This document shows, in pieces, positions 34,074 to 42,913 of a DNA stretch of 64,000 nucleotides. Each line of letters starts with the position of its first letter. The first letter of the stretch is position 1. Made by a program: the position numbers and the translations under genes. The notes under the pieces are model-generated. The model searched no databases and was not told the origin of the DNA. It saw only the letters and a program-made list of their open reading frames with translations. The DNA comes from Streptomyces sp. Ag109_O5-10 (GTDB lineage: Bacteria; Actinomycetota; Actinomycetes; Streptomycetales; Streptomycetaceae), in the NCBI RefSeq assembly GCF_900105755.1, contig NZ_FNTQ01000001.1, positions 4,588,001-4,652,000 of the forward strand. The letters are read 5' to 3'.

Positions 34074-34270
34074 GTGTGCTCCTCCGTCGGTCCGGCCCCC
34101 GGGGTTGCCGGGTGAACCAGTGCGGCTCACCTGCTTCCGACACCCGTGGCACGGGGTGTGTGCCACTCGGCCGGGAACAGGCGTGACAGGTGCCCCGGCG
34201 AGCGCCCTGCAAGATGCACGTTACCCAGTGCTCCACATTTCTGTGAAACCCCTCCTGACCTGCGTTTTTG

Positions 34271-34307
34271 CTTGGAAATCCAAGTATTTTCCGCTTGGGT
34301 TCCCAAG
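34271..34307. promoter_or_regulatory. Two 14-bp dyads upstream of bkdA2
   Basis: CTTGGAAATCCAAG (34271-34284) and CTTGGGTTCCCAAG (34294-34307) have perfect 5-6 bp arms and identical outer bases, with centres 23 bp apart (about two helical turns). Such a pair is typical of a cooperatively bound dimeric regulator. The region lies between bkdA2 and the divergent gene at 34603. Confidence 0.6.
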
Positions 34308-34589
34308 GAGGTCGACGCGGGCCGGAAGGTTGCTGGTCAGAGCCTTGCAGGAGGCCGGAGCTACGGCACGTTATCCCGCCGGCCGGGGCTGCGGGAAGAC
34401 GTCGAGGTGTCTGGTCTGCTCACCGATGGCCGGGCGCGCGCCGGGTGCGGCGCCGCGACCCTACGCCCCGCGCCACGCCTCGGGAGGCCGCCTTTCGCAC
34501 TTGCATTCGCAGCGGTCCACCACATGACCGAAAGCGACCGTCGGCGACTGCCTGTGACAACGCCCAGCTCACGGCTCTGCCGCTTGCCC

Positions 34590-34595
34590 TAGCAT
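34590..34595 (+). promoter_or_regulatory. Possible -10 box (TAGCAT) of a leaderless transcript
   Basis: TAGCAT ends 7 bases before the GTG start at 34603. No ribosome site is visible, which fits a leaderless message. Confidence 0.35.
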
Positions 34596-34602
34596 CTGGC
34601 GC

Positions 34603-35646
34603 GTGCCGCGCTCATGTGTACCACCCCTCGTGCCTCACGCGCCCCCTCTGGGCGCCCTGCTCCGGCGGTACGCCGCCGGTTCCGCGCTCGCCTGCGAACC
34701 GGTCGAACAGGGTCTGCTCAACCGCGGCTACCGCCTCTGCACGACCCGCGGCCGCTACTTCCTGAAGCACCACTTCGACCCCGACACCGCCGACCCGGCC
34801 GCCATCGAGCGGCGTCATCTGGCCACCCTGCGGCTGGCCGCCCTCGGCGTCCCGGTCGCCCCGCCCCTCGCCGACCGCGACGGCCGAACGGTCGCCGTCG
34901 TCGGCGGCCACGCCTACGCGCTGCACCCCTGGATCGACGGCCGGCACCGGCACGGCGGACAGCTCACGCGCGGGGAATGCGCGCGACTCGGCGCACTCCT
35001 CGGCGCCGTGCACGCCTGCCTGGAGCGCGTGATGCCGCCGAAGGGGCGCACCCGCCCGGCCACCAGCCCGCATCCCGTCGAGAGCGCCGACCCCTTCGAC
35101 ACCTACGCGCTCATCGACGACCTGCTCGCCCACGTCAGCCGGCACCGCCCCGCCGACGCCTTCGACGAACTCGCCCGCCACCGGCTGCTCGAACGCCGCG
35201 CCCTCCTGGAGCAGCACGCCGCCCGCCGCCCCCCGCGCGGCGCCTCGGTGGGCTGGGTGCACGGCGACTTCCACCCGTTCAACCTGCTCTACAAGGACGA
35301 CGAGCCCGCCGCGATCGTCGACTGGGACCGGCTCGGCGTGCAGCCCCGCGCGGAGGAGGCCGTCCGCGCCGCCGCGATCTTCTTCGTGCGCCCGGCGGGG
35401 GCGCTCGACCTGCGTAAGGTGCGGGCGTACGCGCGCGCGTACCGGCGCGCGGCCGGAGCCACGCCCTCGGAGCTCGCGGCGGCCGTGCACCGCGTGTGGT
35501 GGGAGCGGCTCAACGACTTCTGGATGCTGCGCTGGCACTACGAGCGCGGCGACACCCGCGCGGACCCCCAGTTCCCGGCCGCCTCGGCGCTCGCCGTGTG
35601 GTGGACCGGGGAGTACGACGCGGTGTGCGACGCGTTCGTGCGGTAG
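34603..35646 (+). CDS. APH/homoserine-kinase-type phosphotransferase
   Basis: The 347-residue kinase-fold protein has the aminoglycoside phosphotransferase/choline kinase motifs. An N-lobe has EQGLLNRGYRL and the Lys in RYFLKHHF. The catalytic loop reads VHGDFHPFNLLYKDD, and the metal-binding strand reads AIVDWDRLGV. It resembles the homoserine kinase type II branch. The substrate is unknown; resistance should not be inferred. Convergent with the membrane kinase gene at 35698. Confidence 0.88.
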   Translation: MPRSCVPPLVPHAPPLGALLRRYAAGSALACEPVEQGLLNRGYRLCTTRGRYFLKHHFDPDTADPAAIERRHLATLRLAALGVPVAPPLADRDGRTVAVVGGHAYALHPWIDGRHRHGGQLTRGECARLGALLGAVHACLERVMPPKGRTRPATSPHPVESADPFDTYALIDDLLAHVSRHRPADAFDELARHRLLERRALLEQHAARRPPRGASVGWVHGDFHPFNLLYKDDEPAAIVDWDRLGVQPRAEEAVRAAAIFFVRPAGALDLRKVRAYARAYRRAAGATPSELAAAVHRVWWERLNDFWMLRWHYERGDTRADPQFPAASALAVWWTGEYDAVCDAFVR

Positions 35647-35697
35647 CCGCCGCCGGCAGCCGGTGGCGGCCGGTCAGCCGAGCGGCGTCGGTGTCCT

Positions 35698-37281
35698 TCA
35701 ACCGCCGCCGACACCGGTGCCGGCGATCGTGCCGGCGTCGGTGCCGCCGTCGCCGCCCGCGCCTGTCGTGTCGGAGGGCTGCGTGTCCGGCGAGCTCTCG
35801 GTGTCGGTCGGCTGCGAGGCGCTCGCCGTGTCGCTCGGCTCGTCGGTCGGCTCGCTGCTCTGGGTCTGGGACTGGGTGTACGACGGGGTCTGCGACGGCG
35901 TGTAGTCCGAGTTGCCGCTGTTGCCCGAACCGCTGTGGTCGGTCGCCGTGTCCGTGGCCGTGTCGCTGGCCTCGTCCGACGGGCTGGAGCTGGGCGTCTC
36001 GTCCTTGGTGGTCTGCGAGGCGGTCGGGGACTGCGACGCACCGCTGCCGCCGCCGTCGCCACCACCGCCCTTGTTGAGCGCCAGGGCGACACCCGCCGCG
36101 ATGGCGATCACCGCGAGGACGGCCAGGATCCACAGCCTGCCGCGGCCGCTGCCCTTGTTGCCGTGCCCCTCGAAACCGCCGTCGTCCCCGGCCCCGTAAC
36201 CGCCCGGCAGGATCGGCTGCGGGATCTGCGTGGTCCCCGCGGTCGCCGGGTGCGGCATCGCGGTCGTACCGGCGAAGCCGGCCGCCGGGGTCTGCCGGCC
36301 GTCGTGCACCGTGACCGGGCCGGTGTTCCAGGTGCCGGTGTGGGCACCCTGGTCGTACAGCATCTGCAGGCCGTACTGGACCAGGCCGCGCATCTCCTCG
36401 GCGGTCTGGAAGCGGTCGTCGGGCTCTTTGGCGAGCGAGCGCATGACCAGCCCGTCCAGCTCCGGCGGGGCCGCGCCCTCGGAGGCCTGGGAGGGCGGCA
36501 TCGGGATGTCCTGGACGTGCTGGTACACCACCGACAGCGGCGTCTCGCCGATGAACGGGGGCCGCAGGGCGAGGAGTTCGTAGAGCAGGCAGCCGGTGGC
36601 GTACAGGTCGGAGCGGTGGTCGACGGCCTTGCCGAGCGCCTGCTCCGGGGAGAGGTACTGGGGCGTGCCCATGACCATGCCGGTCTGCGTCATCGTCGTG
36701 GAGGCGCCGTGCAGCGCCCGGGCGATGCCGAAGTCCATCACCTTGACGGCGCCGTTGTGCGTGATGATCACGTTGGCGGGCTTGATGTCGCGGTGCACGA
36801 TGCCGTGCTGGTGCGAGTAGGCCAGCGCGTCGAGGACACCGGAGACGATGATCAGGGCCTGCTCGGGGCCCGGGGCCTCGGCGTCGATCAGCAGGTCGCG
36901 GATGGTGCGGCCCTCGACCAGCTCCATCACGATGTACGGCACGGACTGGCCGCCGACCGCGTCCTCGCCGGAGTCGTACACCGCCACGATCGCGTGGTGG
37001 TTGAGCCCGGCGACCGACTGCGCCTCGCGCGTGAAGCGGGCCTTGGAGACCGGGTCCTCGGCGAGGTCGGCCCGGAGCAGCTTCACTGCCACGGTACGGC
37101 CGAGCCGTACGTCCTCGGCCGCGAACACCTCGGCCATGCCGCCCCGCCCGAGCCGGTGGGTCAGCCGGTACCGGCCGTCGCCGACCAGGCCCTGGTTGCC
37201 CCACATCTCCGGCGCGTCTGACATGCCGCCGCCAGTCGCCTCGGGGTCGGACGGGCCCTGGGCGCTGTGCGTCTGTGCCAT
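35698..37281 (-). CDS. Membrane Ser/Thr protein kinase with Ser/Thr/Asp-rich outer tail
   Basis: The 527-residue protein has an N-terminal Hanks-type kinase (about 35-300) with glycine loop GRGGMAEVF, VAVKLL lysine, HRDIKPAN, DFGIA, and an activation loop with TTMTQTGMVMGTPQYLSPEQ. A proline-rich juxtamembrane segment leads to one membrane helix (LWILAVLAVIAIAAGVALAL). An outer tail of about 120 residues, made almost only of Ser, Thr, Asp, Gly, Gln and Pro, follows. No PASTA repeats are present. It is divergent from a second kinase gene and shares its activation-loop sequence almost exactly. Confidence 0.95.
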   Translation of the reverse strand: MAQTHSAQGPSDPEATGGGMSDAPEMWGNQGLVGDGRYRLTHRLGRGGMAEVFAAEDVRLGRTVAVKLLRADLAEDPVSKARFTREAQSVAGLNHHAIVAVYDSGEDAVGGQSVPYIVMELVEGRTIRDLLIDAEAPGPEQALIIVSGVLDALAYSHQHGIVHRDIKPANVIITHNGAVKVMDFGIARALHGASTTMTQTGMVMGTPQYLSPEQALGKAVDHRSDLYATGCLLYELLALRPPFIGETPLSVVYQHVQDIPMPPSQASEGAAPPELDGLVMRSLAKEPDDRFQTAEEMRGLVQYGLQMLYDQGAHTGTWNTGPVTVHDGRQTPAAGFAGTTAMPHPATAGTTQIPQPILPGGYGAGDDGGFEGHGNKGSGRGRLWILAVLAVIAIAAGVALALNKGGGGDGGGSGASQSPTASQTTKDETPSSSPSDEASDTATDTATDHSGSGNSGNSDYTPSQTPSYTQSQTQSSEPTDEPSDTASASQPTDTESSPDTQPSDTTGAGGDGGTDAGTIAGTGVGGG

Positions 37282-37599
37282 CGGTCCTCGCCGTCGTTTC
37301 TGCCCGCGGTGCGCGCGGTGTTGTCACGGTCTCCGTCGGCCACGCTACAGCCTCCACGCAACCCGTCGGTCCGGGATCCGGCCCGTGGACGGACCGGCCA
37401 TCAAACCCGTACCACTCGTCGTCGTGCAAATTCTGTGTACCGGACGTAGGGCACCTGTAACGCTCACGCAGCCGTTGATTCGCGTACGGTCACGGAACGG
37501 GCACCGCGCTTGACGTGTCGGTGCCCTCCGGCAGACTTGGCCGGGAATGGGACATTCGATCAACAAGGGTGCCCGAGTGCCGGGCGGGGGACGGGGAAA
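37282..37599. other. Divergent intergenic region between two kinase genes
   Basis: The 318 bases probably hold promoters for both kinases. On the plus strand TTGACG (37510-37515) and CAGACT (37532-37537) are spaced 16 bases, a plausible sigma-HrdB-type promoter for the kinase at 37600. No gene is supported. Confidence 0.4.
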
Positions 37600-39243
37600 A
37601 TGAGCCAGGACGGCACATACGGCCGTTACGCGGGGCGGGCTCTGGCCGGTGGCCGCTACCAGCTGCGCGACCTGCTCGGCGAGGGCGGCATGGCCTCCGT
37701 GCACCTGGCCTACGACTCGGTCCTCGACCGGCAGGTCGCGATCAAGACCCTGCACACCGAACTCGGCCGGGAACAGGCCTTCCGCGAGCGCTTCCGCCGC
37801 GAGGCCCAGGCAGTGGCCAAGCTCACGCACACCAACATCGTCTCCGTCTTCGACACCGGCGAGGACGCGCTCGACGGCTCGACGATGCCGTACATCGTCA
37901 TGGAGTACGTCGAGGGCCGCCCGCTCGGCTCGGTCCTGGACGAGGACGTTCGGCAGTACGGCGCGATGCCCGCCGACAAGGCGCTGAAGATCACCGCCGA
38001 CGTGCTGGCCGCGCTGGAGATCAGCCACGAGATGGGGCTGGTCCACCGCGACATCAAGCCCGGCAACGTGATGATGACCAAGCGCGGCGTCGTCAAGGTG
38101 ATGGACTTCGGCATCGCCCGCGCGATGCAGTCCGGGGTCACCTCGATGACCCAGACCGGCATGGTCGTCGGCACCCCGCAGTACCTCTCCCCGGAGCAGG
38201 CGCTCGGCCGGGGCGTGGACGCGCGCTCCGATCTCTACTCGGTCGGCATCATGCTGTTCCAGCTGGTCACGGGGCGGCTGCCGTTCGATGCCGACTCCCC
38301 GCTGGCGATCGCCTACGCGCACGTCCAGGAGGAGCCGGTCGCTCCCTCCTCGGTCAACCGCGCCCTGCCGCCGGCCGTGGACGCACTGGTGGCGCGCGCG
38401 CTCAAGAAGAACCCGAACGAGCGCTTCCCGACCGCCGAGTCCATGCGCGACGAGTGCCTGCGGGTCGCCGCCTCGCTGCAGCCGGCCGCGCCGAGCATCG
38501 TCCCGGGCATCCCTCCGACGCAGAGCGGCTCCGGGGTCGGCTCCGCGGTGTTCCCGCCGGTCGGCCAGGCGACGCCGGCACCTCCCGGCCCGGTGCAGAC
38601 GCCGTACCAGCCGGCCCCGGCCCCGCATCCCTACGGGGCGGGCGCCCCCGCACCCGCCTACGGCTATCCGCAGCAGGCGGGCTACCAGACCCCGGCCGGG
38701 TACGCCCAGCCGGCACCGTCGACCCCGCCGCCGTACGACATCACGCCCCAGGGACCGTCCGGCGGGGGTGGCGGCGGCGGGAAGAGCAACCGGCCGGTGG
38801 TCATCGGGTCGATCGCCGTGTCGCTCGTCGCGGTGATCGGCCTGGTCGTCGCACTGGCGCTGAACACCGGCGGCGATGACGGCACCGGCGGCAGTGGTGG
38901 CGGCGGGGGCAGCGGCGCGAGTGCCGCGTCCTCGCACGCCTCGGGCTACCGCGGGCCCGACACCTCGAAGACCGTCGACTCGACCGAGTGCACCGAACCG
39001 CAGGAGTCCTACAACGACCCGGACAAGATCCAGGTCCCGGACTTCAAGTTCAAGTACATCAAGTCGGTCAAGGAGTGCTTCCAGGCCGCCGGCTGGCGGA
39101 TGAAGATCGTCTCCGTGGACGAGAACACCTACGGCGACGGCGCGGTCATGGAGCAGTTCCCGTCCGCCGGCACCGACGTCGCCCCGGAGGACATGCCGAC
39201 CATCGAGCTCAGGGTGTCGACGGGCAACCCGGCGGCGGGCTGA
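37600..39243 (+). CDS. Membrane Ser/Thr protein kinase with one PASTA domain
   Basis: The 547-residue kinase has a Hanks domain (about 15-280) with glycine loop GEGGMASVH, VAIKTL lysine, HRDIKPGN, DFGIA and MTQTGMVVGTPQYLSPEQ. A Pro/Gly/Tyr/Ala-rich juxtamembrane stretch follows. One membrane helix (VIGSIAVSLVAVIGLVVALA) leads to an outer Gly/Ser linker and a single C-terminal PASTA-like domain (VPDFKFKYIKSVKECFQAAG...VMEQFPSAGT), the type that binds muropeptides. The ATG at 37600 follows GGGGACGGGG. PknB relatives usually have several PASTA repeats, so one is few. Confidence 0.95.
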   Translation: MSQDGTYGRYAGRALAGGRYQLRDLLGEGGMASVHLAYDSVLDRQVAIKTLHTELGREQAFRERFRREAQAVAKLTHTNIVSVFDTGEDALDGSTMPYIVMEYVEGRPLGSVLDEDVRQYGAMPADKALKITADVLAALEISHEMGLVHRDIKPGNVMMTKRGVVKVMDFGIARAMQSGVTSMTQTGMVVGTPQYLSPEQALGRGVDARSDLYSVGIMLFQLVTGRLPFDADSPLAIAYAHVQEEPVAPSSVNRALPPAVDALVARALKKNPNERFPTAESMRDECLRVAASLQPAAPSIVPGIPPTQSGSGVGSAVFPPVGQATPAPPGPVQTPYQPAPAPHPYGAGAPAPAYGYPQQAGYQTPAGYAQPAPSTPPPYDITPQGPSGGGGGGGKSNRPVVIGSIAVSLVAVIGLVVALALNTGGDDGTGGSGGGGGSGASAASSHASGYRGPDTSKTVDSTECTEPQESYNDPDKIQVPDFKFKYIKSVKECFQAAGWRMKIVSVDENTYGDGAVMEQFPSAGTDVAPEDMPTIELRVSTGNPAAG

Positions 39244-39350
39244 CCCGGGACGCACCGGCGCGGGACGCACCTGGCGCGGGGCGCACTCACGCGGTGCCTG
39301 CTGACGCGGTGCCTGCTGACGCGGAGCGCTCTGACACACGGGGCGACAGA

Positions 39351-39380
39351 AAGGGCCCGGCGGCTGTCCGCCGGGCCCTT
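39351..39380. terminator. Terminator between the PASTA kinase and bpa
   Basis: A 13-bp perfect stem (39351-39363 with 39368-39380) with a 4-nt loop lies between two convergent genes, so it may act on both. Confidence 0.85.
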
Positions 39381-39411
39381 CGCCGTATCGGGGTGTCCGG
39401 GGGCCGGGGCT

Positions 39412-39951
39412 CTAGAGGTACGGTCCGCCGGAGCGGCCGGCCGGCCCGTGCTCCTCGCCCTCGTGGCCGACGCCCGGGGGCAGCGCGCGCCGCATCGACT
39501 CCAGCTGGGCGCGGGCGGCCATCTGCTGGGCGAACAACGTGGTCTGGATCCCGTGGAACAGCCCCTCCAGCCAGCCCACCAGCTGGGCCTGCGCGATCCG
39601 CAGTTCCGCGTCCGAAGGCGTCGCGTTCTCGTTGAACGGCAGCGAGAGGCGCTCCAGCTCCTCCACCAGCTCCGGCGCCAGGCCGTCCTCCAGCTCCTTC
39701 ACCGAGCTGGCGTGGATCTCCTTGAGCCGGGCCCGGCTGGCCTCGTCGAGGGGAGCGGCGCGCACCTCCTCGAGGAGCTGCTTGATCATGCTGCCGATCC
39801 GCATGACCTTGGCGGGCTGCTCCACCATCTCCGTCACCGGGACCTCGCGGGAGTCCTCGTCCCCGTTGCCGCCGCCGAGTGCCATCCCGTCCTGGCCCAC
39901 GACCAGGATCTGCGGATTCTCGGGCGACCGTTCGTTCCTCGGCATCTCCAT
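39412..39951 (-). CDS. bpa: Bacterial proteasome activator
   Basis: The 179-residue helical protein matches the actinobacterial ATP-independent proteasome activator family (DUF2587). A disordered N-terminal part leads to a four-helix core (VMRIGSMIKQLLEEVR, LKEIHASSVKELEDGL, AELRIAQAQLVGWLEGLFHG, FAQQMAARAQLESMRR). A flexible tail ends in Gly-Gly-Pro-Tyr-Leu. The terminal Tyr-x pattern corresponds to the motif that inserts into pockets of the 20S proteasome and opens its gate. Start at ATG 39951 or 39945; neither has a clear ribosome site. Proteasome genes are not in the window. Confidence 0.92.
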   Translation of the reverse strand: MEMPRNERSPENPQILVVGQDGMALGGGNGDEDSREVPVTEMVEQPAKVMRIGSMIKQLLEEVRAAPLDEASRARLKEIHASSVKELEDGLAPELVEELERLSLPFNENATPSDAELRIAQAQLVGWLEGLFHGIQTTLFAQQMAARAQLESMRRALPPGVGHEGEEHGPAGRSGGPYL

Positions 39952-40139
39952 GCCGCCATTCTCTCGCACCCGTGCGCCTCACCACCGTGGTGCCCCCCAT
40001 GAGGACTGATCCACCCCTCAGAACAGCCCCGGACAGCCCGTACTCCCTTCGGCCGCGTCAGAAATGCCGGAGTCGTCATCACATGTGAGTGTGGTGACCG
40101 TCGGCCCTGACGACGACTGTGCTCCAGGAGGTCACCGAC

Positions 40140-40736
40140 GTGACTCCAAGGCTGCGATTCCGCCGCGCCGACGACCGGCCGCTCGGTCAGGTACGGCCCG
40201 CGCTCGTCCGGCTGCTGCTCGCCCTCGCGGCGGTCCTGCTGCCGTGCGGTACGGCGGTCGGGTACGGCCCAGGGCCGGTGCCCTCGGACTCCGCCCACGC
40301 CTCGGCCACCCCCGAGCCGTCGCTCGCCGGCACCGTGGCGGGCGAGGGCCGGATGCGGCCGGGGCGGCCCCAGGGACCGGGGACGAAGGTCGAGGACCAG
40401 GACCCGGACGACCCCGACGACCCCGGCGACTTGGACGACCCGGAGGACTCCGGCAGGCCGGACGACGAGGGCGGTGTCGGCGAGGGGACGGCGACGGAGT
40501 CCGCCGGGAGCGGCACCGGGAGCCCGGCTACCACCCCCGCCCAGCCGCCCCGGGAGGCCGTCCTGGCGCCCGCCTCCTCGCCCCAGCCGCACCCGACGAC
40601 GGACCAGGCGATGCGCCCGGGCCAGGAGGACGCCACCGAGCCCGTGCTGCAGGTCCTTCCGCTCGGCAGCGGCCTGGTCCTGATCGGCCTCGGGCTCGGC
40701 CTCGCCTTCGTCGGCCTCCGGGTACGGCGGGGCTGA
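40140..40736 (+). CDS. Predicted surface protein with acidic spacer and C-terminal helix
   Basis: The predicted product is 198 residues. An N-terminal Arg-rich region and hydrophobic segment (ALVRLLLALAAVLLPCG) look like a signal peptide. A Pro/Asp-rich spacer (DPDDPDDPGDLDDPEDSG) and a Thr/Pro/Gln stretch follow. A C-terminal hydrophobic helix (GSGLVLIGLGLGLAFVGL) ends in Arg-Val-Arg-Arg-Gly. This is the layout of a wall-spanning protein held by a C-terminal anchor, without a clear LPXTG motif. The GTG at 40140 has AGGAGGT with a 7-base spacer, better than the in-frame start at 40119. Confidence 0.75.
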   Translation: MTPRLRFRRADDRPLGQVRPALVRLLLALAAVLLPCGTAVGYGPGPVPSDSAHASATPEPSLAGTVAGEGRMRPGRPQGPGTKVEDQDPDDPDDPGDLDDPEDSGRPDDEGGVGEGTATESAGSGTGSPATTPAQPPREAVLAPASSPQPHPTTDQAMRPGQEDATEPVLQVLPLGSGLVLIGLGLGLAFVGLRVRRG

Positions 40737-40764
40737 GCGGCTACAGATCTACGGGGCCACGGGG

Positions 40765-41745
40765 CTACGGGGCTACCAGCAGGACCTTGCCGATGTGTTC
40801 GCTGGCCTCGACCACCCGATGAGCCTGCGCCGCCTCCGCCATCGGCAGTTCCCGGTCGACGACCGGGCGGACATGGCCCTGGGTGATCAACGGCCACACG
40901 TGCTCCCGCACCGCCGCGGCGATGGCCGCCTTCTCGGGAAGCGGGCGGGCGCGCAGCGAGGTCGCGCTGATCGCGGCCCGCTTGCCGAGCAGCGCGCCGA
41001 TGTTCAGCTCGCCCTTCACACCGCCCTGCAAGCCGATGATCGCGAGCCGCCCGTTGACCGCGAGCGCCTGGACGTTGCGGTCCAGGTACTTGGCGCCCAT
41101 GTTGTCCAGGATGACGTCGGCCCCCGCGCCGTCGGTGGCCTGCTTCACCTCGGCGACGAAGTCCTGCTCGCGGTAGTTGACGAGGATGTCCGCGCCGAGC
41201 TCGGCGCAGAAGTCCAGCTTCTCCTTCGTGCCCGCGGTGACCGCGACCTTGGCGCCGACCGCCTTGCCCAGCTGGATCGCCATGGTGCCGATGCCGCTGG
41301 AGCCGCCGTGCACGAGCAGGGTCTCGCCGGGGCGCAGGTGGGCGATCATGAAGACGTTCGACCAGACCGTGCAGGCCACCTCGGGCAGCGCCGCGGCCTG
41401 CTTCAGGTCCAGGCCCTCGGGCACCGGCATGAGCTGCCCGGCCGGCACGGCGACCTTCTGGGCGTAGCCGCCGCCCGCGAGCAGCGCGCACACCTCGTCG
41501 CCGACCGACCAGCCGGAGACACCGGAACCGAGCGCGGTGATCCGCCCGGAGCACTCGAGACCGGGGTACGGGGAGGCACCCGGCGGCGGGTCGTAGTAGC
41601 CCTGCCGCTGCATGATGTCGGCGCGGTTGACGGCGCTCGCCACCACCTCGACCAGCACCTCGCCCTCGCCGGGCACGGGATCGGGGACCTCGTTCCACAC
41701 CAGCGCCTCGGGCCCACCAGGTTCGGGAATCGTGATCGCATACAT
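40765..41745 (-). CDS. NAD(P)H-quinone oxidoreductase (zeta-crystallin type MDR)
   Basis: The 326-residue medium-chain dehydrogenase/reductase lacks zinc ligands. Its motifs are RADIMQRQGYYDPPPGASPYPGLE, the nucleotide-binding LLVHGGSSGIGTMAIQLGKAVGA and AGADVILDNMGAKYLDRN. The class is the PIG3/quinone oxidoreductase group, NADPH-dependent one- or two-electron quinone reduction. The ATG at 41745 starts the conserved MYAITIPEPGGPEAL and has GGGGAG upstream; the frame extending to 41793 is not needed. The stop is close to, and convergent with, the surface protein gene. Confidence 0.93.
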   Translation of the reverse strand: MYAITIPEPGGPEALVWNEVPDPVPGEGEVLVEVVASAVNRADIMQRQGYYDPPPGASPYPGLECSGRITALGSGVSGWSVGDEVCALLAGGGYAQKVAVPAGQLMPVPEGLDLKQAAALPEVACTVWSNVFMIAHLRPGETLLVHGGSSGIGTMAIQLGKAVGAKVAVTAGTKEKLDFCAELGADILVNYREQDFVAEVKQATDGAGADVILDNMGAKYLDRNVQALAVNGRLAIIGLQGGVKGELNIGALLGKRAAISATSLRARPLPEKAAIAAAVREHVWPLITQGHVRPVVDRELPMAEAAQAHRVVEASEHIGKVLLVAP

Positions 41746-41808
41746 GCGGCCGACGCTACTCCCCGCCCGTCCGGCCCCCGTCGGTGACGTCACCGACGGC
41801 TCGCCCGG

Positions 41809-42906
41809 TCAGGCGCGGGGCAGCGGCCGTACGTCCGGGGCGACCCGGCCGCCCGGCGAGGCCCGCACGATCGTGATCAGCCGGTCCGTCGCCTCGATGG
41901 TGCCGACGGTCGGATCGTCGTAGCCGAGCACCCGGTGGCCGCGTACGACGCTCACCACCAGGTCGGCCGTCTCCCGTGGCGTCCTGCCGACCTCGGCCTT
42001 GACCGCGGGGCGTTCCACGAGGTCCAGGCCGCTGCCCTGCTGGATGAGGTCCTCCATGACCATGCCGGCGGCCGGGCTGAGCACGGACAGCCCGAGCAGC
42101 CGTCCGGCCGCGCTCGCGCTGGTGATGACGGCGTCGGCACCGGACTGCTTGAGCAGCGGCGCGTTCTCCTCCTCGCGGACCGCGGCCACGATCTTCGCGG
42201 CCTTGTTGAGCTGCCGGGCCGTCAGGGTCACCAGCACGGCCGTGTCGTCACGCTGGGTCGCGATGATGATCTGCCGTGCGCGCTGCACCTCGGCCCGCCT
42301 CAGCACCTCGCTGCGGGTCGCGTCGCCCATGACCCCCGCGTATCCCTCGGCGGTGGCCGCCTCGATCACCTTGGAGCTCGGGTCGACCACCACCACCTGC
42401 TCCTTGTTCAGCCCGGTCGCACAGACGGTCTGGATCGCCGACCGCCCCTTCGTCCCGAACCCGACGACGACGGTGTGGTCCCGCAAGGCCGACCTCCAGC
42501 GGTTGAGCCGCCATTCCTCCCGGGTGCGTTCGGTGAGGACTTCGAGCGTGGTGCCGACCAGGATGATCAGGAACAGCACACGCAGGGGCGTGATGACGAA
42601 GATGTTGGTGAGCCGCGCACTGTCGCTGACCGGGGTGATGTCGCCGTAGCCCGTGGTGGAGAGGGTGACGGTGGCGTAGTAGAAGGCGTCGAGAAGGTCC
42701 ACCGAGCGGTCGGAGTTGTCGGTGTAGCCGTCACGGTCGGCGTAGACGATCACCGCGGTGGCGACCAGCACCAGCAGGGCCATGAAGACTCGCTTGGCGA
42801 CCTGGCGGATCGGGCGCTCCACCACCCTCGTCGGGAGTTTCACCCGATGGGTCACCAGGTGTTCGTCCGCCTGGCGGGCGATGACGTCGTGGCCGGGAAG
42901 TTTCAC
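41809..42906 (-). CDS. Potassium channel with TrkA-N (RCK) domain
   Basis: The 365-residue protein has a two-helix K+ channel. TM1 is RVFMALLVLVATAVIVY, the selectivity filter is LSTTGYGDITPV and TM2 is FVITPLRVLFLIILVGTTLE. A cytoplasmic RCK/TrkA-N Rossmann domain (VVVGFGTKGRSAIQTV) and a TrkA-C-like C terminus follow. The RCK domain gates the pore by NAD(H), ATP or ions in known channels. The GTG at 42904-42906 has GGAG 10 bases upstream. It overlaps the moeA stop by four bases and sits inside a perfect parS site. Confidence 0.93.
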   Translation of the reverse strand: MKLPGHDVIARQADEHLVTHRVKLPTRVVERPIRQVAKRVFMALLVLVATAVIVYADRDGYTDNSDRSVDLLDAFYYATVTLSTTGYGDITPVSDSARLTNIFVITPLRVLFLIILVGTTLEVLTERTREEWRLNRWRSALRDHTVVVGFGTKGRSAIQTVCATGLNKEQVVVVDPSSKVIEAATAEGYAGVMGDATRSEVLRRAEVQRARQIIIATQRDDTAVLVTLTARQLNKAAKIVAAVREEENAPLLKQSGADAVITSASAAGRLLGLSVLSPAAGMVMEDLIQQGSGLDLVERPAVKAEVGRTPRETADLVVSVVRGHRVLGYDDPTVGTIEATDRLITIVRASPGGRVAPDVRPLPRA

Positions 42907-42913
42907 GTGAAAC
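42900..42913. promoter_or_regulatory. parS site at the moeA/channel junction
   Basis: GTTTCACGTGAAAC is a perfect 14-bp palindrome identical to the Streptomyces ParB-binding consensus. It covers the moeA stop (TGA at 42905-42903) and the channel start (GTG at 42906-42904). Confidence 0.9.

Larger units (their letters stand above)
34074..34602. other. Divergent intergenic region, no supported gene
   Basis: This is 529 bases between bkdA2 and the phosphotransferase gene. It holds the paired dyads at 34271-34307 in a locally AT-rich patch and a -10-like box at 34590-34595. Short frames here have no ribosome site or recognisable product. Confidence 0.5.

Noticed and set aside
34603..35646. Antibiotic resistance gene
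   Set aside because: The APH fold is shared by many housekeeping kinases and nothing in the context supports resistance.
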